The notes: generated by a model from the letters alone, not told the origin. Shown: positions 48,701-60,155, numbered from the stretch's first letter. The stretch: DNA of 64,000 nt from Saxidomus purpurata (GCA_022818135.1 JAFMSR010000017.1:12538561-12602560); one strand, 5' to 3'. Program-made: numbers and translations.

Positions 48701-49321
48701 TTCAGTGTGATAAAGTGTTGGTATGAGGAATCGCACAGGATACCTGAATATCATCTGAATCACTGATATTCTCAAATTATGCAAATAACAGACTGAGATC
48801 ATCGTCATGTAATAACCTGGTTATATCACAGTATAAGACAAACTATTGTAAAGATTCATTTACGTATTAAAATATTCCTACTGATATTCGCTCAGCTCAA
48901 ACGTAAGATTCCTTCAAATGCAGATATAAACAGTACTAATGTTGCAATCACCTGTTATGTAATCAACTTATAAAGAATTTTTATTAAGATATGTTGGATT
49001 GCAATAGATGAACAATCCGTATGAAAATGAAATTAACTTCTGGTCTTTACTAGCAGGTATTTCTTTATATATATTGAAAGTGTTTTCTCCGTGTTGGTAG
49101 CTTTCATTTATTGTATTACAATTTAATCAATTAATACTTATTATAAGTTTATTTTGAGTGTCTGTCAATAAGTGAATCAGTGTGTGTAACTAGAAAGTTT
49201 CAGTGTATGTTAGTGAATGTTTGTCTCTTAATTCGTATATAGAAGGCGATGTTGTAGATAGTATGTGTGCTTTTATTTCTTCTTGTATAACCTTAATATG
49301 TCAATTTCTTGAAATAAAGAA

Positions 49322-49328
<7 letters not shown>
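45721..49328. other. No gene seen
   Basis: About 3.6 kb of AT-rich DNA with no credible exon and no clear repeat. Frames of 60-77 codons at 46432-46650, 46803-47036 and 48220-48411 have no recognisable motif. Confidence 0.35.

Positions 49329-49379
<51 letters not shown>
49329..49379. repeat. (TTA)n microsatellite
   Basis: About 17 perfect TTA units. Poly-Tyr and poly-Asn open frames on the two strands come from the repeat. Confidence 0.97.
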
Positions 49380-49380
<1 letters not shown>

Positions 49381-52329
49381 CAAAGCGGTAGACACTGCTC
49401 GCTTTTTTGTTACATTTTCTCTTGAAAAGTAGAAATAAATTGCAGCCTCATACGTGAATTTCATTCGGTTCACTAAAGAGTATTCAGAAAAACAAAAACA
49501 GTCAACGAAAACATGGATACGATAATTGTACACATGTCATTGGCCTTTGCAATATTACAAGAATAGATTAATTTTGATAATAAGTTATTGATTCCTTAGC
49601 ACAAAATAAACTTTTAAACTACTTTACGATTTCTTCAAAATACTATAATTGTCATCTCATGGACTATATTTTATTTTGCACATAAACATGAACGGTGTGT
49701 ATGTCATTTAGTACATATATTGCATTGACCTTGATAAACGTAGCAAATGATCTACTATGACAAACTGATACTAGTTTTTGGCATTTGATATTTGTAACGT
49801 TATATTATTTACAATTTGGAACGACAGTGACAGTAGAGTAAACCATTACGTTTTCAAACCTAAAAACAAATGCCATTTGAATTTCGTTTTGGAAATGTTT
49901 TTTACAGTAAAGGGGCCGTGTTGTTAAGGTAGCGAAGATGGAGATTTTGACTTTTTGTGTGCAGTCAATGTTTTAATTAACAATACGTAGATGTGACACG
50001 GTGAAGATAGCGTATACAAAAGTCATGATATTCATTTGGTGTAATGGCAAGCTAAGTGTATGAAACAGAACACCAAACAAGACACTTTTTTGTGATAAGT
50101 TTTAATAATAAGATAATTAAAAAACATTTAAATACGTTTTTTATAAAGCTAACCTTGTTTAGTAGGAGAAAATAGTAAATGTACGACAATACACAAATCA
50201 AAACTGATCTCAATAATACCACGTGGTACAATGAAGACTAAGTATAATGAAAGGTCGACCAGAACGGAGTGATAAAACAATGCTTTCTTCTTTATAGTCA
50301 CGTACTTTCAGAAGCTAAGATATGATTAAAGTCATAAAGTCAAATCGTATTAGATCGGAACTAATTTTATTATACATGTTTAACGTAATAAAATGTTGTA
50401 AGATACATAGCAGCTTGCAACTCGGCTACACAGCATGTAACTGAAACGGCAACTAAAACCGCGAATTAGGTCTACAATTCAGAATTGTATCAATTGTTTG
50501 GTTGTCAGACGACAGCGTGAAATTCTTAATCAGTTGACAGTATTTAGTTTTGCCTATTCTCTATTACCAACATTTCCTGCCAATGCCCTTGCAATAAGGG
50601 AACCGTACGACTGCTCTTAATCACTTACGCCCTCACTATAGGTCATTAATGTCTTCACTGATTGACATAACAGCTCCACGAGATTCACATGAAATCACCA
50701 AATAGTTTCGAACTAACGAACTTCCATCTTCGACATAACAATACTGAAAGTATTCACATCTTCGTCAACAAAATGTGTTAAACAACAAAATTCAAGCAAA
50801 TTTTTAAATATCTCTTATGTTAATATATATTATGAGGATTTATAACAAGCGGCACCTTAACCGAAAATTGCTTTTATGTCATTAATTTTAGTATTTTATA
50901 ATCCTCATAATGAGGAAAATAATGGTAATACCTTGGTCACATTAACGGTATGAGCTCCGTATGAGCAGCCTAAAACTTTTAAGTTGAAATTTTGCAAAAT
51001 CTCACGACTTCTTGACTCGTGCGTTTTTTAACTCGTAGAGAACTCGGGGACTCGGTGCAAATGTTTCGCCGAGCTTGTATAGTATGTTTACTTGTATTGC
51101 ATGTTAGTGGAAAAGTTGCATAATCATGTAGACGTTCGACTTTTGTTCTTCCATAAAATGTCACTCTTCTTATATTGTAGTTTTTGCAATGTGATGCAAT
51201 ACTTTACATAAACATGGGATAGTTACGCAGTATAACAAAAATAGAGCACCTACGCAAATATGCCGTTGAAGGATGTATTGATATAGACCGCGAGTATTTC
51301 AGTTGATATTTTGATAACAATCCGTTGGAGGTATGGTACACTCTCTCATACTATTCTTAGATTTTGTTTATCTAAAGGATACTAACAGAGGAAACTATGT
51401 ATGCGAATAACCGTTTTACAAATGATATTTTGGTACCCAGTATGTAGTTGTCTCGTCTGTATCATTATGAAGTTTTACGTATTTAAGAGGCATCTTAGTG
51501 GTCCTTAGCAGGTCTTGGCATTATGATCACACAGCAACACTTTAAAGGTGGCCAATCACATTCAAGCAACATTTGATGACAATTTGTACTTTTTGTATAT
51601 ATTGTTAGAGATTTATTTAAGGAACAAAAAGACCCATTACATAGAGTTAGATCCTATTTACATTTTATTAACTTTTATAAAATTTTGTCATTACTCCCCT
51701 TTCATATGAAAGTATTTGCATATTAGTGATATCAATGAAGAGTTTGAACTCAAATGAGATAATCTTAACGGTCGGTTTGGTTGACATTCTGTTTGGCTAT
51801 GCTGCTATATATGGTGTCTTTATTTAGCCCTGACCTAGAAATAATGTCTCGCTTTTTGTTGTGACCGTAAAAATTTGCTTCATAAGAAAATATGTTTTTT
51901 ATTTTTTAAAAAAGCAAACGCTCCTTAGAAGAGGCGATTGCCATAGCGTGTATAAATAACGACTTGGAACCTAAACCGATTTTACAGTTTCCTTTAGTGT
52001 CTTATTGAGAACAACAACTCATCCTTTCAATCTACGGGGGGGAAGCTGATAATGTGATTTTTAGACCTCACAGTTTACTTTCAGCTCTATGGAGATGTCA
52101 GCTCTTTGATTTTATGGATTTATCGCCAGGTATTTTCCAAATTTATGAATATCTAAGTATTTTTCTTAATTGTATATTTAATTACAATATCCTATATTAC
52201 ATCAATGTATAATATATGTGTTACATTCATACAATTATTGCAATTATGTTTACAAATAGAGTACTTGGTATACATTTTTAGAAGTATTAGAAGATTTGTT
52301 TATCATTTCATACGAAATGTAGACTGTAA
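49380..52329. other. No gene seen
   Basis: AT-rich sequence without supported exons. A near palindrome TATTATGAGGATTTATAA and TTTTATAATCCTCATAATGA lies around 50829-50911. Around 51000-51060 there are clustered GACTCGTG / ACTCGTAGAGAACTCGG motifs of unknown meaning. Confidence 0.35.
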
Positions 52330-52640
52330 AAGTTTAGAAATATAATTTCAAATATTGAGCTGTTGCAAGGTTTTGCTTTTGACCGGAATTGGTAACTTTT
52401 CAACCGCAGATGAAATGACAAGTAGAATGTAACATATTTTGAATTGAGACATTTCCTCTGGAAGGCACCTTTTAATTGGATAATACCGATTGAGAAAGGT
52501 CAATAAAATACTAATTCATATCTATTCATAAAATGTTGTTACATCCAATCTAATATTAATCATAAGTATAGTGTAACCATATTTTCTTAACAAGTGAATA
52601 TAGGTCAATATTTCGAGTACCATATTTGATAAGAAAAAGG
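52330..52640. repeat. Segmental duplication block F, copy 1
   Basis: TTTTGACCGGAATTGGTAAC, TTTTCAA, GAAATGACAAGTAGAATGT, GGCACCTTTT, GATAATACCG and GGTCAATAAAATACT recur in order at about 54890-55070. The offset is about 2.5 kb and both copies have the same orientation. Confidence 0.7.
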
Positions 52641-52743
52641 AGGAAAAAATTTTTCTGATGCATTTAATAACAATTTACAGTAACATTCTTTTATTACAAT
52701 TGTTTAGCACAAGTAACCCTGCGAAAGAAGTTATCGGTTGAAC

Positions 52744-52832
52744 ATTCATAACTGGGTCATTTTACGAGAGTGTCCGGATATCGGCGATAATTACCGGCGG
52801 AACTGTTTTGTAAAATGACCCGGTTATGAATA
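52744..52832. mobile_element. Short inverted-repeat element
   Basis: ATTCATAACTGGGTCATTTT and AAAATGACCCGGTTATGAAT are inverted arms of about 22 bases with one mismatch, around a spacer of about 45 bases. The spacer contains TCCGGATATCGGCGATAATT. It may be a minimal MITE or the end pair of a deleted element. No target duplication is evident. Confidence 0.6.
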
Positions 52833-52840
52833 TACATAAC

Positions 52841-53210
52841 TTGGCGCTAAATAAATAAACAGGAAAAACTGTGATGCAAAGTATTACAGCGGGCCTACAA
52901 ACAAAACTGACATGTAAAATTGGAAATTAAAGATAGTTGATTTTGAGGCATGGCCACAAAAGAAATCAACGAAACCAATTCTGGTTGAACAAGCAAAGCC
53001 TGACACGACACCACATCTACTGACTAACCTGCAGTATCGAAACTATATTGTTATCGAATAATATACAGTATGTCTTAATTTTCATTGCCATTATCCTTAT
53101 TAGTTTGACATGAATGAAGATTATTATGATTATTTGCCGTAAAACATTTTGAAATGGTTTAAATGCTGAAAATGTTAAGTAAGACAGAAGAAAAAAGTTT
53201 TTTTTTTAAA
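52841..53210. other. No gene seen
   Basis: AT-rich sequence with no supported feature. Confidence 0.4.
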
Positions 53211-53214
53211 AAAA

Positions 53215-53305
53215 GCTTTGGATGGGATTCGAACTCATTCGTTAAAGTACACCTAGAAAGATACAGATGCAGACGCCTTTACAAATTATACCACGGAGGC
53301 CGACT
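53215..53305 (-). mobile_element. tRNA-like retroposon relic, minus strand
   Basis: On the minus strand GGCCTCCGTGGTATAATTTG gives an A-box-like start and GAGTTCGAATCCCATCC contains a perfect B box. The arm between them is too long and does not pair into an anticodon arm with confidence. An A/T run precedes the element on the plus strand. Most likely a SINE head or tRNA pseudogene. Confidence 0.5.
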
Positions 53306-54279
53306 ACAATGGTAAAGGAAAAAATAAGCTAATATAATATTGTATATAAATAAAAAAGCTATCGAAGATTATCCAGTCGAATGTGCATCTTTACTTTAAT
53401 GTCAAAAGCTGTATAAGGGGAAAAAGAAATAATATTTCCATTTTTCTCAGCGAAGATGTCGCCTGAAACGTGAAATGCGCTTTTCTCTATGAAACGAACG
53501 ACAACTCAATAGCAAACGACAACACTTGCATTAAAAAAATAGACTGTGTCTACAGTTTTCATCCTAGAAGTACCTCGAATCTTAAATGAAGAGTTAATCG
53601 ATCTAGTGCTTAATTCTCCATGCATCTTTTCTTACCCCGTATTGAATACAGCGGGCCGCCTGGGCCGCCGCTGTGGCCCGCAATAAACGGACGTCAAAGT
53701 GCGCTAATTCAGGTCTACGTCAGTATTTCAAATTTATGGAACTTTTAAACAGTGCGCTAAAATTAAATTGCGCCAAATAAAGTACGTCTATACTGTATTT
53801 CTTTCCCCAACTTAAATTTTAAAAAGAATCCGGAGGGCGGTGTTTGAGATACGCGTATGGCAGTTAGGTGTAAAATGCTCTGAAACGAACAATCTGTAAA
53901 TCGAATTGATTCTATCAGTTATTCTCTTGATTGAGTGTTTGATACTCCTGAACACTAATCCAAAGTTAAAACATCCAATGAAAGCACCTATTTCGGTTTA
54001 AGACTTTGAACATAGTACTTCCTCGATGTCAGTAATAAATAGAAATACGACGTGTTCATTGGATGACATGAAGACTTGTAAATGTATACATCCATGTAAC
54101 TGAAATTACAGCTACAGCTTTGATATAAATTATCTTAATTACAATCGCAATGGTAAATTCACAGTTGTAAATTAAGTTGCAACTGTAAGTTAATACAATT
54201 TTAACTGTAAATTTAGAAATTAATTGTTACAGTCTCTATTAAAATTAATTGACCAGAGGGAAATCTATTCCTTGAAAGA
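53306..54279. other. No gene; small GC-rich patch
   Basis: GCGGGCCGCCTGGGCCGCCG at 53651-53670 is strikingly GC-rich for this DNA. It is followed by two GTGCGCTAA motifs (53699 and 53754). From 54100 to 54250, TAACTGTAA and ATTAATTG-like motifs recur. No exon is supported. Confidence 0.35.
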
Positions 54280-54522
54280 TTAACAACTTACAGTTCCTGT
54301 GACTGAAAAAATACTAAATTTAGTTCTTGAAAACTGCTTTTTAGGGTACTCTAGAGATATTTCCACACGAAAAGACTTTTGTTGACCCGTTTGCATTAAA
54401 TTCAGTGCAGTTTTCGAAAATGTAATCATGATAAATGTCCCCGCTCTCATCGCAATGCCATTCCAAAGGCTTAATAGTCGCGGAGTCATAGGAACTAGGG
54501 GAAACTTCAGTTTAATCCACAT
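54280..54522 (-). pseudogene. Possible LINE reverse-transcriptase C-terminal remnant
   Basis: The frame of 80 codons reads FPLVPMTPRLLSLWNGIA near its start. Many non-LTR retrotransposon polyproteins end with a segment resembling F-x-P-R-T-x-x-x-W-N-x-L-P followed by a short basic helix, and the spacing here is similar. The rest shows no recognisable domain and the upstream reverse-transcriptase body is absent. A chance resemblance is quite possible. Confidence 0.2.
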
Positions 54523-54889
54523 TTAAAACATATTCTCAACAAGAATCTAATCGCATTCCATGACAGACATACATTAACACAGCGCCCAGCCTTTCGAAAA
54601 ATGAGTCAAGGAATAATGCACGGACCAAGATTGTTAGGCATGCAGCTAAATTAATTACAAATTATTTCATTTTTTTCTGATTAAAAAGGATCCTAGAATC
54701 TTAACCTGATCTATATTTATACAAGTTTGGAAAAATGTCACATGTAAATAAATCAGTGAATGTATCATAAAATGAATGAAAATCGCATAACGGAAGGTAA
54801 AATAAAAAGCTTTTTTTATTCATGTAAACATCAAATTATTTAATACGTCTATGTAAACGTTTAGAAAGTAGTGAACAGTTTTTCGGTGC

Positions 54890-55070
54890 TGCGATATTAA
54901 GCTCGCCTTTAACCAGAAGTCGGTTACCTTTCAAATGCCAATGAAATTACAAGTAGAATGTTTAACATCTTTTGGATTGAAAACTTTAGTATGTAATGCA
55001 CCTTTTTTCTTGATAATACCGTATAAATTGGTCAATAAGATACTCGTGCGTTATCAGTCTTTCATGATTT
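54890..55070. repeat. Segmental duplication block F, copy 2
   Basis: AACCAGAAGTCGGTTACC, TTTCAAATG, GAAATTACAAGTAGAATGT, GCACCTTTTTT, GATAATACCG and GGTCAATAAGATACT match block F copy 1 in order. AGGTCAAATGTTTCAAGTAC at about 55288 may continue the match to 52600-52620. Confidence 0.7.
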
Positions 55071-55799
55071 TAGAACGTAAATTGTTCACCTCTATCAAGT
55101 AAAACATAATTACAGTATGTCGTTACCCCAAAACTTTTACTTATTATGAGTGTAGTTACTTCATTTGTATGTCAGTAAAATAAAAATGATCCTTGGACTT
55201 TGAAATATACATATAAAGCACTGCAATATATCATTTTTCCATTAGTTTTTGTCAATAACTGTGTGCAGCGACCTTTCTAAATGTGAAGGTCAAATGTTTC
55301 AAGTACAATGTACTTTGCATTTTTTTTAATAGAAGACAACAAAACGTCTTCTGGTGTTTCAACAAAGTGCACGGCAAGTGATGCAAATTTCTTAATGGAG
55401 TCATAAGGAGCAAACTAACCAAAGATCAGGCTTACAAATATCATTTAATGAATGTCTTTTGAATCTTTGAGATAGTTTTTCTCTGTATGTTTCAACGCTA
55501 TAATGGTCAATTATTCGTCTACATCCGAAATACGTCAGTTTCTGGGGTGTATCACGCAATATGCCGGCTAAAAGGTCTGTCTAATGTCATCTCTCGCCAA
55601 TTTCAATTTAACATAATCCTTAAAAACGACAGTTGTTGTGTACAAGTGTACATAACGTAGTATGAAAGGTACTTTTTTCGCTGAGTATGTCAATAGTCAA
55701 AGTGTTATATAACTACTCTCAGACGTATATTCATCATTTACTTGTTTACCTCCTTCTGTGAATGATATTGAAAGTGTTAGTGTGCATAATAACTAATCA

Positions 55800-55980
55800 C
55801 AAGTTTGACAAGGCCGCACCAAACCTAATCACAAGAAACAAGACTGTAAATAAACAACAGGGATTGGAAGACCAGCAGAAAATCATGAAACAGAAAGGAA
55901 CACATTGGAACGATCTTTTGTGTAACTATGGAGACATGACGGAAAAAGTTTCTTCAAAGAAATATATGTCTGCATTGTAA
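55800..55980 (+). CDS. Possible terminal exon of an unknown gene, doubtful
   Basis: The frame ending at TAA 55978-55980 reads FDKAAPNLITRNKTVNKQQG and continues with a charged, protein-like composition (LEDQQKIMKQKGTHWNDLLC). GC content is locally higher than in the flanks. An ACTAATCACAAG string before 55803 could be a branch point and acceptor, but the pyrimidine tract is poor. An AATAAA lies at 56195-56200, about 215 bases after the stop. No domain is recognised. It may be a last exon, a retroelement relic or chance. Confidence 0.15.
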
Positions 55981-56214
55981 ACAGTACTCATATGTTATTA
56001 ATTCAATTGTAGTATTATTTGTTTTACTTTACAACAAGTTTTCACATCGAGCATTTCAATACTATTATGAGCAAAACAGACCATTCGGTTTATTTATTGT
56101 TCGTCTTAGGATACGACTTATTTCGAAATCGCCTCAGTCTATGATTTTTGATACACTTGATGATTTTGTGAACAATTTGATACAACTTATAAAGAATAAA
56201 GTATATATAATTTA

Positions 56215-56535
56215 TTTCATGCTAACTAATGAAATACTGTGTTATATCAGTGAAATATAGAGTGATGATATAGATATCATATCAGTCACAGTGTGGGTGA
56301 TATAGGTCTGCCGGAACTACCTTTTTTCAGTGGTGCATATACATAATTAAGCTTTTATTTTAATAGTAAGCATAGAATAAAAATAAAATGTGTTTGTTTT
56401 GGGTGGGTATGGAATATATCTCATCTCAATGTGATACAATTTTCACGTTTTAACTGGCGCCTTGCGCTCGTGAAAATATAACAATTGTATCACTTCTAGA
56501 TGAGATATACTCCATTTCTATTCAAAACAAACACA
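56215..56535 (-). mobile_element. Palindromic element family B, copy 2, minus strand
   Basis: This is the reverse complement of the element at 28345-28680. Shared pieces are ATATCAGTCACAGTGTGGGT, GATATAGGTCTGCCGGAACT, TGCATATACATAATT, GTGATACAATTTTCACGTTT and the hairpin partner TATAACAATTGTATCAC. In this copy the hairpin also extends outward to GTGTTTGTTTTG and CAAAACAAACAC, giving arms of over 60 bp. Confidence 0.85.
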
Positions 56536-57204
56536 TATCCTCTACATATCCCATCTTAAGACTTGTTACTATTGGTCGCTTTATTATTTAAAGGATATTA
56601 ATGTTAATACAGTTTCAAAAGCATTTCATGGTCAAGTAACAAAAATGTGTAAAATAACGCAAGGGAACATATCTCAGGCATTTAGACGTTTCGCATCTGT
56701 ATAAAGTAGCTATTAATATGATTGTTTAAGTAACTAAATGAAATCATGCTATTATACATATGAACTTTGCAAGTCACCAGTAGACTTTGTCCGGTTAAGA
56801 AGGCGAGTATTAAAATGCCGCATATCCCTTCGTACCGTATATTGCCGTTCAAATGAATTGTAAGAAACTATTATAAATTTGGTAAAGAATAATTTTTGTT
56901 TTGTTTTAGATGAGCTGTGCCTTCCTTTGTTCTGTACATTAGGTAATATTCCAAATGATTAAATATCTCAATGTGCTTCGTTTAATAAACATTATTCGCT
57001 TAAGAATTATTTCACATAGATTGATAGGTTCAGAATTCTTTTTTCGCAAGTTTTTGAATGCCTGTTATCGAATTGCGAAATCCACTCCACGCATAAATTA
57101 CTCAATTTACACCACACTAGCTGTAAGATTACCGGAGGTCTATTGAAGCTGCGTCTTACTTTTACTTTCGACTTATGGCAAATTAAAAAGGCACTTGACT
57201 TAAC
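56536..57204. other. No gene seen
   Basis: AT-rich sequence. A 63-codon frame at 56955-57146 has no recognisable motif. Confidence 0.35.
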
Positions 57205-57290
57205 CGTTTATTATCCCCGCCAAAGGCGTCGGGTTATTGTTTTTGCCTTGTCCGTCTGTCCGTCCGTCCGTCCGTCCGTCCAGAGTCAAA
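57205..57290. repeat. (GTCC)n tract with a GC-rich leader
   Basis: ATCCCCGCCAAAGGCGTCGG and GTTATTGTTTTTGCC lead into about seven GTCC/GTCT units at 57249-57281. Leaders of this kind before a GTCCGTC run are common at the edges of interspersed repeats in marine invertebrates. The body of any such element is not delimited here. Confidence 0.6.
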
Positions 57291-58130
57291 ACTAATGATA
57301 GTTCTGGTTTAAGTTAACTTACAACAACAGAGTTCTGTATGACTGTAAGATGCAAAAAAGTAATTACCCCTCAGAGAATTAAGCCCCAATGGGGTGGTGA
57401 AATTTGAAGCATGCTTCTTTTCTGAAACAGACAAACTAATACAATGTACACTTATCAGTTGCCTTTTTTCAGTTATTTGTTTCATTTGCCGGCGGATATA
57501 TGTTCACTGAATTTGCTTGTTTGATTTAGCTTTTAAGAGAAAAATTGTAACATGCCAAGGCAGGTGCCAGTCAGGATTTATAAAAAATGAATGTCACAAA
57601 TAATATGTGTAAATTAGTTTAGCTATAGTATTTTGTAGATTACTACGCAGACAGTTCATATTTAAGATTTCTTTTTCTAAGACAGTTGGTAACTTTACTT
57701 CGTTCTCATGTACAACATTTAATAGTATCATTTTAAGTTTGAATGATAATAGTCTTGCTTATACTATGGATGTAAGATGACCATCATAATTTAAAGGACA
57801 TTTACCACTGGCTTATACATTTGGAAAATTACTCAAATATAGGATTTGTTTCTATTGAATATTGTGGGCATCCCTTCTGGATTTCATAGCATAAAAAAGA
57901 TAATCAAGTTGAACATATATTATACATATAAAATTTATTTTTATTTCTATTTTTAAGAAGAGAAATAACAAAATATACGTTATTTCCTACATACATGTAT
58001 CTTCATGGCACTTCCGGTGTCCTTAGCCTCTTCCTTAGCCATAGTGTCCTACATATATGTACATTTTGAAGGTATATGTAAATGCAAGCTTGTTAAAGAG
58101 ACAATAAATTGATTTTTCCAAATTCTGGTC
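57291..58130. other. No gene seen
   Basis: AT-rich sequence without a supported feature. Confidence 0.4.
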
Positions 58131-58354
58131 GATTGTCAAATACTGTTTTCTATTTAAAACAACTCTTTAATTCAATTTATTTTTCGGCAATACTGCCTTT
58201 TTCAAGAAATTTGTCTGCCCGTTTACAATTTACCGACACATTTCTTGAAAAAGGCAGTATTGCTGAAAATTTGAATTAAAGAGTTGTTTTAAATAGAAAA
58301 ACAGTTAAACTTATTATTCCCTGAGGAATATTTGAAAGAGTTGATTGTCAAATA
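58131..58354. mobile_element. Foldback element family A, copy 3, with direct repeats
   Basis: The near-perfect hairpin has left arm TCTATTTAAAACAACTCTTT, CGGCAATACTGCC and TTTTTCAAGAAATTTGTCTG. The right arm carries ACACATTTCTTGAAAAAGGC, AGTATTGC and GAGTTGTTTTAAATAGAAAA. To the right it keeps ATTCCCTGAGGAATATTTGA, as in copy 2; the corresponding left tip is missing. GATTGTCAAATA stands at both 58131-58142 and 58343-58354, directly flanking the element, and is the best candidate for a target-site duplication. No coding capacity. Confidence 0.85.
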
Positions 58355-58844
58355 TGTACTGTTTTGAACAGGCTTACTTGTACCAATGTTTTAAACACAG
58401 TTCAGAACTGCAAATTCCAATTAATCAGTAGCTGTACTTTGTATAAATGATCATTGTCACACTAGCTTGTCATAATTTAGGCAGGGTGTCTGAAATTTCC
58501 TTTCATGGCATGACCTGATATCCTTCAAACATAATAATATAGAACCACAAGAAGAAAAAGTAAATGAAACAGTCTATGAGCTTTTAGATCTAAAGAGACT
58601 TTTAATTTGTACAACACAAGTTATGAATCAAAAGTCTAATTTACAAGTTTTCTTCCTTTCAAAGCAAGACAACAATTTGATACACATAATTAAAACAACT
58701 ATGAACTCAATTGATTGAAATGGTTTATATTTGACACATTTATTTGGATCTTTTTAAACATACATACATAAGGGAATTGTGGAGATTTATCGCAGGTATA
58801 TTTTAAAACACTGTACGTCAACCCTGCTTCAATGTGAAACTACA
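58355..58844. other. No gene seen
   Basis: AT-rich sequence without a supported feature. Confidence 0.4.
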
Positions 58845-59036
58845 GATTTATGTTGTGCAATATGTACTTATTGGATGCAAGATTAGATTCATTTTGGTAT
58901 GGAGAATACACATGGCTGAAACAAACATGAATGCAATAAAGCAAAAAGGGATAACACAAAAATGAGTTAAATCTTATTTCCATTGTCTGGTCCCTTTGTG
59001 TTGATGGCATGACAAAGAGGGGCAATGAATAAATGT
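58845..59036 (-). mobile_element. Retroelement 3'-end repeat, minus-strand copy
   Basis: On the minus strand TGCCATCAACACAAAGGGAC, CAATGGAAATAAG, TTTTTGTGTTATCC and CATGTTTGTTTCAGCCATGT correspond in order to the plus-strand copy at 59657-59872. The two are in opposite orientation about 600 bp apart. The pattern resembles 3' untranslated ends of LINE-type elements. The family is not determined. Confidence 0.6.
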
Positions 59037-59380
59037 ACTGTATCACAGCATATCACATAAGTACAAATAGGAACGCATACTTAGTTGTATCATAATTTAA
59101 ATACCACAAATTGCTTTAACATTATCACATATATTCAGTTGAATCTTATCACAATATAATAATTTAATTAAATGTAACTATCACATTTATTTCTGTGAGA
59201 CAGTAATTATATCACATGAAAATGTAATGTAAGATAGGGGGGACTCAAATTTCTTACGACTGACAGACTGAGTGTAAAAATCAAAGATTCATCAACTTAA
59301 AAAAAAAAACAGAATAATCTTCTTTGTTTTCGTTCGTCTTTACTTTGGAAGCCGTCAAACTTCATTTTTTGTCCTAGTTT

Positions 59381-59460
59381 TAACATTATGTCTTATCATT
59401 CTTAACGATCTTTGTATTTTGGTTTTAGTGTCTATCATTCTTAACGATCCCCTTTATTTT
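59381..59460. repeat. Short direct duplication, about 57-bp offset
   Basis: ATCATTCTTAACGATC occurs at about 59395 and again at about 59434, each followed by a T-rich TTTATTTT/TTGTATTTT stretch and GTTT. A small local duplication in the spacer between the two retroelement ends. Confidence 0.7.
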
Positions 59461-59656
59461 AAGTTTAATGCTTGTAGGTATATTTGGTATATTACTTATA
59501 TTCTGTCTGTGCTTTTAGTGTCATAATACTGATTGTGCTCATATAACTGAATCTTTTGTTATACAGTACTTTGATCTCATCCATAAATTGATGTTGTAAT
59601 AACCTAGGTCTGTGATATTATACAAAGTGATACCATTGATTCATTTAAAGTAAATA

Positions 59657-59872
59657 ATCGTGCCTTTCCGTGGTGTGCCATCAATGTCAAGGACCACAAT
59701 GGAAATAAGGGAGAATCACTTTTCCCTTTTTTGTGTTATCCTTGGTATTGATGTGCATATCATGGTTTGTAAACTTGTGTATACATCTAATTATCTGTAT
59801 ATGCATCATGTTTGTTTTAACCATGTTTGTATATCTGTGATATACTAAAACAAATCTATCTATCTATCTACC
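59657..59872 (+). mobile_element. Retroelement 3'-end repeat, plus-strand copy
   Basis: GTGTGCCATCAATGTCAAGG, ACAATGGAAATAAGG, TTTTTTGTGTTATCC and CATGTTTGTTTTAACCATGT are followed by four TCTA units at 59854-59872. The terminal microsatellite supports a retroposed 3' end. A 62-codon frame inside it is incidental. Confidence 0.6.
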
Positions 59873-60107
59873 TTTCTTTGATTAATTTGAGAGGTAAAGA
59901 AAACCATTACGTGTGCACTTGCAGTAAATACAAGTATATCAAATTCCAATAAAAATTAGAACACTCTAAATGTTATAAAGAAATGACTTGACTGTGTGAT
60001 TTCTATCATCAAAATGGGAAGAAATAGAATCTACGTTTATCATATCACATCACCTGCCAATTTAATATTTTGGGAGTTACGTGTATATCAAATCGACTTG
60101 TATTTAC

Positions 60108-60126
60108 TTATTTTTTCTGCTTCCAG
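60108..60126 (+). promoter_or_regulatory. Probable 3' splice site before the neuropeptide CDS
   Basis: ATTTTTTCTGCTTCCAG is a strong pyrimidine tract plus CAG, 30 bases before the start codon. This implies that a non-coding first exon lies upstream and that exon 2 starts at 60127 with ATAACACGCTGC. The donor and promoter could not be located by eye. Confidence 0.6.
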
Positions 60127-60155
60127 ATAACACGCTGCACAGTTTACAGTAAATC

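Noticed and set aside
49203..49533. Poly-Tyr and poly-Asn frames of 62 and 86 codons
   Set aside because: They are produced by the TTA microsatellite on its two strands.
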